Source of the DNA: Paludibacteraceae bacterium
Lineage (GTDB): Bacteria > Bacteroidota > Bacteroidia > Bacteroidales > Paludibacteraceae
DNA length: 64,000 nucleotides
Reading direction: 5' to 3'
NCBI GenBank assembly: GCA_028694915.1
Contig: JAQVJY010000009.1
Location: 1-64,000, forward strand
The notes beneath the pieces were generated by a model. It was not told where the DNA came from. It worked only from the letters and a program-made list of their open reading frames with translations, and ran no database searches. Positions 54,759-61,255 of this stretch are shown here, in pieces. Positions within the stretch are counted from its first letter, which is position 1. Each line of letters starts with the position of its first letter. The position numbers and the translations under genes were made by a program.

Positions 54759-55087
54759 TTCAGAACAAGGATTAAAAAGAGTATAAATGCAATAAGAGCA
54801 AGCATCCAATTGGTGGGTGACATTGTAATGCTTTGATTAGCTATTGTCACGGTGTATTCCTCTTCGGCATTTTGAGCAACATATTTTTGTACAGGTTTTA
54901 CAATTGGGGATTGTTGTTCTTCAACATTTACAACACCCACGGGCAAGAGGCTTTCAACTGCAACGGCATTTGTAACCTGAGCATTGCCATTAATTTGGCG
55001 CGATAGCATTTCTGCGTAAAATTCAATTTTTCCTTTATCGCCCGGCTCGTCGATACGATCGAGATAAGCATTAACATCTTTCCCCAT
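54755..55087 (-). CDS. Tail-anchored membrane protein
   Basis: 110 residues from the ATG at 55087 (overlap TAATG with the upstream gene). Soluble helical N-terminus (YLDRIDEPGDKGKIEFYAEMLSRQ), a linker, and a C-terminal membrane helix (NWMLALIAFILFLILVLK). Function unknown. Confidence 0.62.
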   Translation of the reverse strand: MGKDVNAYLDRIDEPGDKGKIEFYAEMLSRQINGNAQVTNAVAVESLLPVGVVNVEEQQSPIVKPVQKYVAQNAEEEYTVTIANQSITMSPTNWMLALIAFILFLILVLK

Positions 55088-56040
55088 TATACAAGTGTCC
55101 CCCATTTAGTTATTTTTTTACTAAAAACTCCTTTTGCCGAACGTTTTTCGTAGTTTTCTCTGAATGCGTAAGCAGTCGAGTTTCCTCCACGATACTTGGT
55201 AGCAGTACCAGAACCAATACATGCACTCATAGTGCCTCTGTAGTAACTTTTACCGCCGTAATTATCTGGCATACTTACACCGCCTTTTACCTCATACTGA
55301 CGTTCCGCTTCTGCGGCATAAGCATCTGAATAATTTATAAGCTGGGTTAATACATCGGTATTAAAGGAATTGTTTTTGAATGCAGTTCCTCGGTCGTTAA
55401 TGGTTGCAATAAAAGTATCAACCGTACGGCTTATTTTGTCCTGAGTATCTTTCCAAGCTTTTTCAGCCGACAATAATTCATTGTGAGCCTGCACAACATC
55501 TTTAATTGTAGGATACTTTTGTTTAACAAGCTCAACCGACAAACTACTGTATTTAACAAATTCAAGCACTGCATTTTCATACGCTTGAGCGTCCGCAAAT
55601 CTAGCAGCCTGTATCGCTTTCTCGATATCTTCTACGTTGGAGAAGTTATTATCGGTAGTATCGCCGTCACCAGTCTCAGTGATGTACATTTTCAGTTTAG
55701 CATTATAAGCGTTTCTATCGTCTATAGCCTTTTGCAAGGTTTCTATAGAGGCATACGTTGGCGCTTCTTTTTCATACAGCCTAAAATATTCTTGACGAAG
55801 CGATGCCTTTTGATTTGCATCTTCTTTTGCTTGCTGCACCTCTGCCTTTTGCTCATCGGTCATATCGGCAGTCACTTTGAGATTCTCCGTATTGGTGAAC
55901 ATTGCAGACGAAAAAGCATCATCAGAATAACTTTTTTTTGTGCTATCGGCGCTATCAGCGGTAGCAGTTTTATTTTTCGTAAAATAGTAAATGGCGAAAA
56001 TAATAACACCAATAATGGGGATGTAGATATAATTCTTCAT
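55087..56040 (-). CDS. Single-helix membrane protein, 317 residues
   Basis: The largest of the membrane proteins. One N-terminal helix (YIYIPIIGVIIFAIYYF), then a long mostly helical region (about 50-250, heptad-like AEVQQAKEDANQKASLRQEY; LQKAIDDRNAYNAKL) and a Gly/Tyr-rich end (GGKSYYRGTMSACIGSGTATKYRGGNSTAY). It could form a spike stalk or an internal tube-like structure. No family recognised. Confidence 0.6.
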   Translation of the reverse strand: MKNYIYIPIIGVIIFAIYYFTKNKTATADSADSTKKSYSDDAFSSAMFTNTENLKVTADMTDEQKAEVQQAKEDANQKASLRQEYFRLYEKEAPTYASIETLQKAIDDRNAYNAKLKMYITETGDGDTTDNNFSNVEDIEKAIQAARFADAQAYENAVLEFVKYSSLSVELVKQKYPTIKDVVQAHNELLSAEKAWKDTQDKISRTVDTFIATINDRGTAFKNNSFNTDVLTQLINYSDAYAAEAERQYEVKGGVSMPDNYGGKSYYRGTMSACIGSGTATKYRGGNSTAYAFRENYEKRSAKGVFSKKITKWGTLV

Positions 56041-56042
56041 AG

Positions 56043-56510
56043 TTAAGATTTTGATGTTAATACAATTTTACGGGGATGTTTAATAAGATTGCCTTTAGCC
56101 GTATTAGCGACTTGCACAACAGAAACAGAATCCTCTTTAGCAATATACGCATCAGCAATTTTATTGCTAGGTATTTCCGTAATAACTGGCGCTTCTTCGA
56201 CAACTTCAACAGTTTGAGCCGTATCGGTATCGTCCTTAATAAAAGCAGACTCAACAGGCACATTTTCTTTCAGAGTGTTTTTTGAAGAAAACGAAGGCTC
56301 CTCAAACGTATCGTTAAGATTGTCATAATCACTTTCGGGAAACAACTCACTGATTGAATCGTTTGCAGCTTCGTTATTATCCACACTAGACACATCTTTG
56401 TCTGTATTGGTGGCTACATTTGTACTCGTCGGTTTTTTGCGACGAACCATTAAAATGATGGCGCCACCGACAAAAAATAGTACTAACAATATGATAACTT
56501 TCTTATTCAT
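56043..56510 (-). CDS. Single-helix membrane protein with acidic linker
   Basis: 155 residues from the ATG at 56510, whose ATGA overlaps the stop of the metalloprotease gene. One helix (VIILLVLFFVGGAIILMV), then an acidic, disordered region (about 30-130) ending in a basic strand (LIKHPRKIVLTSKS). Function unknown. Confidence 0.6.
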   Translation of the reverse strand: MNKKVIILLVLFFVGGAIILMVRRKKPTSTNVATNTDKDVSSVDNNEAANDSISELFPESDYDNLNDTFEEPSFSSKNTLKENVPVESAFIKDDTDTAQTVEVVEEAPVITEIPSNKIADAYIAKEDSVSVVQVANTAKGNLIKHPRKIVLTSKS

Positions 56511-56986
56511 TTCCAATTTAGAATTAATAGTGCAATGGCTATTACTACCAAAATAACAATAACCATTTGTATTGGGTTGCTTTTCGGGCTTGGTTCACCC
56601 ACCGCATTTGCGCTAAGTCCAAGTATTTCACGAGCCTTTAAACTGCCATTTTCTGCCGCAATTACAAGTGCTTTATTTCTTAGCTCATTCTCTCTACGTG
56701 GGTCTGAACGGGCTATCATACGAACACTTTGAACGGCATTAAATAGAGAATTTGGAGCTTTAAGAGCTAATTGCCTTAGCGCATATTCATCGGCGGCTAC
56801 CTCATCGAAAGTTTGCTGGTAATAATGTCCTTTTTCATGCTCCAAAATAAACTGTTTAGCATATTCTGGGTAAAATTGAAAAGCTTCGTCATTAACAACA
56901 ATCTGCCCTTTTTTTATATAGCACTTAGCGGGATTACCTGGGTTATCCAAAAACTTCCGCACATGAATAATCACAGGACTTTCCAT
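56507..56986 (-). CDS. Tail-anchored HExxH metallopeptidase-like protein
   Basis: 159 residues. A zinc-peptidase motif HEKGHYYQQTFDEVAADEYAL lies at about 50-70, where two His and a downstream Asp/Glu can bind zinc. A helical part follows and a C-terminal membrane helix (QMVIVILVVIAIALLILNW) anchors it. It may process virion proteins during maturation, or help cross the envelope. Overlaps the next gene by 4 bp. Confidence 0.68.
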   Translation of the reverse strand: MESPVIIHVRKFLDNPGNPAKCYIKKGQIVVNDEAFQFYPEYAKQFILEHEKGHYYQQTFDEVAADEYALRQLALKAPNSLFNAVQSVRMIARSDPRRENELRNKALVIAAENGSLKAREILGLSANAVGEPSPKSNPIQMVIVILVVIAIALLILNWK

Positions 56987-56992
56987 TGTTAA

Positions 56993-57451
56993 CTACTTTT
57001 CACCTTTAAAGTACACTAGACCGCCAATAACCATCACAATAGCAATTACAACTACAATAACAATAGTTACCGTTTTTGTTTTCTTTGCCTCCGCGTCAGC
57101 CTTTGCTTTTGCCTCTGCTTCCGCTTTTGCTTTTGCTTCAGCATCAACGCTTTCAGTCCCGCCCGAAGCCTTGTCACTAACTCCCTCAAAGAATGTTTTA
57201 AGAGCATCCGCACCTGTCGAAGCCCAGTCCGCCCAGCCTAAAGCGTTCGCAGATTCCTCCACTTCGTAAAGAAGCTTCATGATTGAGTTGTAAATTTCGG
57301 GGTTTACTTGTGATATCGTGTATAAGGTTTTGATGTCGGGAGTTTCTTGTTCAAAACCTGCCTGTCGAAAAAATGCGAGCACGCCATTTGAGCGTGCTTG
57401 CATTTTTTGATTCAGATCACGCAACACTTTATTTGCTACATTTTTGCGCAT
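56993..57451 (-). CDS. Tail-anchored helical membrane protein with Ala/Lys repeat
   Basis: 152 residues. Helical soluble domain (about 1-90), a coiled-coil-like AEAKAKAEAEAKAKADAEAK repeat (about 102-122) and a C-terminal membrane helix (TIVIVVVIAIVMVIGGLVYF). The repeat in DNA is imperfect and AT-poor relative to its surroundings. Function unknown; located just after the capsid candidate. Confidence 0.62.
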   Translation of the reverse strand: MRKNVANKVLRDLNQKMQARSNGVLAFFRQAGFEQETPDIKTLYTISQVNPEIYNSIMKLLYEVEESANALGWADWASTGADALKTFFEGVSDKASGGTESVDAEAKAKAEAEAKAKADAEAKKTKTVTIVIVVVIAIVMVIGGLVYFKGEK

Positions 57452-57469
57452 GATTCTTTTAGTTTTAGG

Positions 57470-58192
57470 TTATTTTACACCTTGACGTGCATACAAAACA
57501 GCTGCGTTTGTTTCTGCTTCAGAAGCTTTGTTTACAAGTGCTTTTGTGGTATCAAGAGATGCTCCACAATAGAACGTCAAAGTTACGCTTGAACCTGGTT
57601 GCACTTTGTACAATAAGGTTGTGTCGCATGACAACATCCAACCACGAACATCGTTAATTTTCACAATGTTAGGATAATTGTCTTTTTCTGTTTGGTAATC
57701 CACAGGCACGCGACGTTCTTCAACGGCAGTTTGCCAAGGAGTTTCACTACGCATAACAAGCGCTTCGTCCAATTGGTCGAGTTTATCAACCTTGATACGG
57801 AAACTTAAGATACGAGTTGGGTGATTGCGAATGTATTTCACAAATTCGTCAATAGAACGAGGAGTACCTTTTGCTGAAAGTTTCTTGGTTTCAGTATTGA
57901 GGATAGAACCCTCTTTCATGATACAGTCAACAGCTACACCGTCAGAACTTTTGATGTTAGCAGCTACATTTTCAGAAGCTGGGCACAAAGAAATAGAGGC
58001 AGCCTCCGTACCAGTATTGGTAAGGATAATTTGAAAGGTTTTGGCTGAATCTTCTTCGTCAATAAATGACTTACCTTTGCCAAAATCCAACATGTTGTCG
58101 CCAGCGCCAAAATAATTGCCACCCTCGGCTTTGCCAGCTAACGCTTCTTGCATGAGCGCATCGCTCACTGGAATAGATCCTACTTTTTTCAT
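57470..58192 (-). CDS. Major capsid protein candidate
   Basis: 240 residues, no signal, no membrane helix. After a Gly-rich N-terminal arm (about 15-40) comes a run of beta strands: KTFQIILTNTGTEAASISLCP, RILSFRIKVDKL, NIVKINDVRGWMLSCDTTLLYKV, SSVTLTFYCGASLD. Length suits a compact jelly-roll capsid protein (PM2 P2 is 269). It follows the late promoter as the third gene and precedes the membrane proteins. Role inferred from size, fold pattern and position; I cannot show homology. Confidence 0.55.
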   Translation of the reverse strand: MKKVGSIPVSDALMQEALAGKAEGGNYFGAGDNMLDFGKGKSFIDEEDSAKTFQIILTNTGTEAASISLCPASENVAANIKSSDGVAVDCIMKEGSILNTETKKLSAKGTPRSIDEFVKYIRNHPTRILSFRIKVDKLDQLDEALVMRSETPWQTAVEERRVPVDYQTEKDNYPNIVKINDVRGWMLSCDTTLLYKVQPGSSVTLTFYCGASLDTTKALVNKASEAETNAAVLYARQGVK

Positions 58193-58218
58193 CTTTTTTT
58201 TAAATGATTAATGGTTAA

Positions 58219-58356
58219 TTACTCTGCCACTTTTTCTGTGGATTTGTTTGTTGTTTCGTTTTTAGACGAAAAACTGTCTTTTAAGGCATACAAAATTGCG
58301 CCTAACAAGACTACTGACACGATGCCGAGAATAACGGCGGTTTTTGTTTTGTCCAT
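58219..58356 (-). CDS. 45-residue single-helix membrane protein
   Basis: ATG at 58356, TAA at 58219. One helix (TAVILGIVSVVLLGAILYAL) and a polar Ser/Lys/Glu tail. Its size and place beside the capsid candidate resemble small membrane proteins of PM2-like or PRD1-like virions. Confidence 0.7.
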   Translation of the reverse strand: MDKTKTAVILGIVSVVLLGAILYALKDSFSSKNETTNKSTEKVAE

Positions 58357-58383
58357 ACAATTGAGACTAAAATGATTTAATAA

Positions 58384-58587
58384 CTATCTTTTTGATTTAA
58401 CCTTTTTAACCCTTTTCACAGCTTGCTCGTCCTTTTTCAAAACCAGTTTAGATGCTTTTTTGATGGCATCTGGCCATTTAACATTATAAACAGTTACGGT
58501 TTTTTTACGAGAACCGCCATCGTCTCGTATGTCGCGAGCAACGGCGCAAATGGTTTTAAGCTGTGATTTTGTTAATTTTTTACCCAT
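58384..58587 (-). CDS. Small basic protein, first gene of the late operon
   Basis: 67 residues from the ATG at 58587. The -7 element at 58628-58635 puts the RNA start near 58621, too close to the upstream ATG at 58617. The sequence is strongly basic (LTKSQLKTICAVARDIRDD; WPDAIKKASKLVLKK; KRVKKVKSKR), as expected for a DNA-condensing core protein. No family recognised. Confidence 0.65.
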   Translation of the reverse strand: MGKKLTKSQLKTICAVARDIRDDGGSRKKTVTVYNVKWPDAIKKASKLVLKKDEQAVKRVKKVKSKR

Positions 58588-58627
58588 GCTTTTAAGAAAA
58601 TAAGTTTTTTCGGTCATTAAGCGATTA

Positions 58628-58635
58628 CAAAGGTA
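58628..58635 (-). promoter_or_regulatory. Late-operon promoter -7 element
   Basis: TACCTTTG on the minus strand; no TTTG -33 element, consistent with activator dependence. The phased repeats at 58671-58740 lie 35-105 bp upstream. Confidence 0.65.
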
Positions 58636-58670
58636 CGACCCCAAAAAGGCAGAGGGTCGCTAAAAGTCAC

Positions 58671-58740
58671 GATTGGGCACGATTTGGCAGACTTTGGCAG
58701 GAAAGGGAAGAGTTTGGCAGGAAAAGGCAGGGTCAGGGCA
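58671..58740 (-). repeat. Seven 10-bp phased GGCAG-type repeats
   Basis: On the plus strand the 10-mers from 58671 end in GGCAC, GGCAG, GGCAG, GGAAG, GGCAG, GGCAG, GGGCA, each starting ten bases after the last. One more GGCAG lies at 58648. All sites face the same side of the helix directly upstream of the late promoter. Confidence 0.75.
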
Positions 58741-58741
58741 C

Positions 58742-58777
58742 AAAAAAGCCCCACCAAATTGATTGGTGGGGCTTTAT
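58742..58777 (-). terminator. Terminator of the early operon
   Basis: 13-bp stem AAAGCCCCACCAA with a 5-nt loop followed on the minus strand by six T; separates the zinc-ribbon gene from the late promoter. Confidence 0.88.
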
Positions 58778-58804
58778 AGGTTTTATCACCCATTAGTTTC
58801 AAAA

Positions 58805-58975
58805 CTAAGAAACTCCATTGCGCGCATTATTTCGTAAAATCCACTTATCATTTGGGTGATAAAACGTACAGCCACATTTATCACACCACCCCCCTCTATA
58901 ATGGTCTTTTTGTGTATGTCCGCAATTGCATTTTACATTTGCGGGAACTTTCGTATTTTGTAATTGATTATCCAT
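58805..58975 (-). CDS. Small zinc-ribbon protein
   Basis: 56 residues, ATG at 58975. Two Cys pairs (CNCGH and CDKCGC) plus His form a zinc ribbon: CNCGHTQKDHYRGGWCDKCGC, then FYHPND. It may bind nucleic acid or act as a transcription factor for the late genes; the position just before the late promoter is compatible. The leader before its ATG repeats that of the radical SAM gene. Confidence 0.75.
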   Translation of the reverse strand: MDNQLQNTKVPANVKCNCGHTQKDHYRGGWCDKCGCTFYHPNDKWILRNNARNGVS

Positions 58976-58983
58976 ATTTAATT

Positions 58984-59005
58984 TGTTTTAGTAAATAATT
59001 TTAAA
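58984..59005. repeat. 22-bp direct repeat, copy 1
   Basis: TGTTTTAGTAAATAATTTTAAA; copy 2 at 59896-59917 differs at one base. The copies flank the radical SAM gene and precede the starts of the zinc-ribbon and radical SAM genes. Confidence 0.7.
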
Positions 59006-59020
59006 ATAAAATTGGTTATT

Positions 59021-59887
59021 TTATCTATATTCTGACCATTTTACTGTGTTGAAAATGGCTTTATGGTTTACCCAGCGAGCGAAACGTTTTTGATAAACTT
59101 CTGCCTTATTAAAGGGCATAATAAAGGGTGAAACTCCCAATTCTCTCAGCTTCTCAACTCTATACAAATCCTCCTCTGGTGTTGAATTAAATCCGATTAA
59201 CACGTAGCACATAATTTTATATGGTTTAATGTGTTTTGTCATTTCGGTAATTTGAGGTACTAAATCAATTTTGGGAAAATCCCATGCAATGTGGATTTGC
59301 TTATAGTGTTTCAATTTATTAAGATAATAGGCTTGTTCTTCGTCCATAATACGAACATCAACACCGTGCAGATTTACTTTTTGATTTTCTTTTAAAAGAT
59401 AATCAATTGATGATTTCCATTCTGGATTAGCAAAAAAGTTATTATCTAGTACCTCAATATGCGTTCCGTTTGGATTGAGGTTCATGGGTTTAACTGGCGT
59501 GATATAGCCTTCTTTCTCCCGAACAACGCAAAACGAACAATTACGAATGCAACCACGACTAAAAAACTGAACCGAAAAATCGCAATCAGGATAAATCAAA
59601 TAATCGGGATCGCAAACTTCTATTTCTAATGGCAAACGCTTTTGAATATCGTAACCAGTTCCACCTTTGTGAATTTCATTTGAAGTAATCAAAGGTTTAT
59701 CAATTTCGGGTGTAAAGTTGAATAGTTTTGAAATATATAGTTTATCATAATAACCAAATTCAGCGTGTTCAACTTCATGTCCTAATTGCTTATAATAGTT
59801 TGATACTTTCATAAGTGCGATATTTGGAAATACCATCCCAGTTTTTTTATTCCGATGTCCGTCAACGTCAATTAATCCTATTTTCAT
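59021..59887 (-). CDS. Radical SAM protein
   Basis: 288 residues. Cluster motif Cys113-x3-Cys117-x2-Cys120 in FSRGCIRNCSFC, followed by the TIM-barrel pattern (IEVLDNNFFANPEW; VNLHGVDVRIMDEEQAYYLNKL; IHIAWDFPKID; MCYVLIGFNSTPEEDLYRVEKLRELG). The N-terminal 90 residues resemble a cobalamin-independent B12-binding-like Rossmann domain (IGLIDVDGH; FPNIALMKVSNYYKQLGHEVE). Reaction unknown; similar proteins of unknown role occur in Bacteroidota phages. ATG overlaps the stop of the methyltransferase extension (ATGA). Confidence 0.8.
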   Translation of the reverse strand: MKIGLIDVDGHRNKKTGMVFPNIALMKVSNYYKQLGHEVEHAEFGYYDKLYISKLFNFTPEIDKPLITSNEIHKGGTGYDIQKRLPLEIEVCDPDYLIYPDCDFSVQFFSRGCIRNCSFCVVREKEGYITPVKPMNLNPNGTHIEVLDNNFFANPEWKSSIDYLLKENQKVNLHGVDVRIMDEEQAYYLNKLKHYKQIHIAWDFPKIDLVPQITEMTKHIKPYKIMCYVLIGFNSTPEEDLYRVEKLRELGVSPFIMPFNKAEVYQKRFARWVNHKAIFNTVKWSEYR

Positions 59888-60003
59888 AATTTATCTGTTT
59901 TAGTAAATAATTCTAAACCTATAAAATGTGTGTATGCTGGTGGAATTGCCTCTGCAAGTTCCTGTGTTGTCATCCAATCAATACCCATAGCGTAAGACCA
60001 TTA
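59884..60003 (-). pseudogene. In-frame continuation of the cytosine methyltransferase after TAA
   Basis: After the TAA at 60001-60003 the same frame continues for 38 codons and reads AMGIDWMTTQELAEAIPPAYT, the usual C-terminus of phage cytosine methyltransferases, then ends in TGA overlapping the radical SAM ATG. A CAA, GAA or AAA codon changed to TAA would explain it. Confidence 0.8.
59896..59917. repeat. 22-bp direct repeat, copy 2
   Basis: TGTTTTAGTAAATAATTCTAAA, one mismatch to 58984-59005. Here it also codes for the last residues of the methyltransferase extension. Confidence 0.7.
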
Positions 60004-60570
60004 CTCTAAAACAGTGCCGGGGTGTTTAAATGGCTTATCATGTTTACTCATTCCTTTTTTTGAGCCATGCCCACACACTTGGGCATAATCTCCATTTCGG
60101 ACAGTTCCAACCTTTTTGGGCAATTGAGGGATAATTGTTGCTGTGTAATTTATAGTTTCAAAAACACGAGTTCTCAAAACTTTCAAACCAAACATATCAC
60201 CACGCAAAACCAAATTGGGTGTAATTGGGGCCGATGGAACATTTTCGATAATACCAGGAATTGAGGTTAAAAGCATTGCTTGTTTAATCTCCAAAAGACT
60301 ATCCCTATAAATTTTCCCTTTGCCTCTAAATAAAGATGTTGAGGGTGTATATTTTTGACATGGCGGAGAAGCGTGAACATGTGTATAATTCCATGCACTT
60401 TCTTTAAAAAATTCGACGGCATCAGCCTGTATAAACATAAACGGATAGTTAGGTTGTGGCTCAATATCAACGCCTGTTATCTGAATTTCTAAACCCAGCT
60501 CCTTTGCGGCTAGATAATAACCCATTGAACAACCGCCCGCTTTACAATATAAATCTAATAGTTTTATCAT
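60001..60570 (-). CDS. DNA cytosine-5 methyltransferase, truncated by an in-frame stop
   Basis: 189 residues from the ATG at 60570 (the longer frame to 60597 overlaps the upstream gene). SAM-binding start LLDLYCKAGGCSMGYY, GVDIEPQPNYPF, catalytic Cys71 in ASPPCQKY, and ENVPSAP (109-115) are intact. The target region is short, as in phage Dcm-like enzymes. The protein lacks the final motif IX-X because of the TAA at 60001, although the missing part follows in frame. It methylates cytosine in viral DNA if functional, giving protection from host restriction. Confidence 0.85.
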   Translation of the reverse strand: MIKLLDLYCKAGGCSMGYYLAAKELGLEIQITGVDIEPQPNYPFMFIQADAVEFFKESAWNYTHVHASPPCQKYTPSTSLFRGKGKIYRDSLLEIKQAMLLTSIPGIIENVPSAPITPNLVLRGDMFGLKVLRTRVFETINYTATIIPQLPKKVGTVRNGDYAQVCGHGSKKGMSKHDKPFKHPGTVLE

Positions 60571-60572
60571 AA

Positions 60573-61064
60573 TTATTTCTTTAAAAATGCCATCCAAATA
60601 GTTTTACTTTGCCGACCACTAGTGTGACCAAATAGCGGTTTGTAAGGTATTAAATCAAGAATTTCAGAGGTTTTAATTTCACTTTCATTCCACTTAAAAA
60701 TGAGCGTTCCGTTTTGCTTCAATACTCGCATACATTCATCAAAACCCTTTTTCAAATCAGTCTCCCAATTTTCTGTTAGAAAACCGTATTTTTTTGCCAT
60801 CCAAGAGTTTGCGCCAAGACTTTTCATGTGTGGTGGGTCAAAAACGACCATGTAAAAAGTTTCATCCTCAAATGGTAAGCGGGTGAAATCGGCTACTAAA
60901 TCGGGCTTTATTTCTATGACCCGAACGCCGTTTTTACTTGAACTATCATTGGCAGTGAGTGTTCCGTAACGTTTATCGACAAACAAAGTGTCGGGGTTTG
61001 TTTTGTCAAACCAAAACATTCGAGACCCACAACAAGCATCTAAAATCAGTTTATCTGTTTTCAT
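60573..61064 (-). CDS. SAM-dependent DNA methyltransferase-like protein
   Basis: 163 residues. SAM motif I LDACCGSRMF (8-17) and catalytic motif DPPH (76-79) mark a class I amino-methyltransferase of the adenine-N6/cytosine-N4 type; VADFTRLPFEDETF and LKQNGTLIFKWNE complete the fold. No target-recognition domain is visible. Small proteins of this type are frequent in Bacteroidota phages. It ends 2 bp before the cytosine methyltransferase start and overlaps the DUF4248 gene. Confidence 0.82.
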   Translation of the reverse strand: MKTDKLILDACCGSRMFWFDKTNPDTLFVDKRYGTLTANDSSSKNGVRVIEIKPDLVADFTRLPFEDETFYMVVFDPPHMKSLGANSWMAKKYGFLTENWETDLKKGFDECMRVLKQNGTLIFKWNESEIKTSEILDLIPYKPLFGHTSGRQSKTIWMAFLKK

Positions 61065-61255
61065 TCTAAAACAATTACGTATTTTTCACACATGAATTTC
61101 ACGGCACCGGGGCAAAGAATACTGTCGCTAGGCTTATAACCAAACTTGGTTAATTCTTCAAGGCTCTCTTTAAGCCAACGGCGAAACGTTTTCATACCAA
61201 CACCTGCCGCACGGGCTAACTCGTACTTGTACATCGCTTTATAATTCGCCGCCAT
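61061..61255 (-). CDS. DUF4248-type helix-turn-helix protein
   Basis: 64 residues. MYKYELARAAGVGMKTFRRWLKESLEEL is a winged/HTH-like DNA-binding pattern of DUF4248 proteins from Bacteroides mobile elements. Overlaps both neighbours (17 bp with the replication-like gene, 4 bp with the methyltransferase). Probably a small regulator. Confidence 0.78.
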   Translation of the reverse strand: MAANYKAMYKYELARAAGVGMKTFRRWLKESLEELTKFGYKPSDSILCPGAVKFMCEKYVIVLE

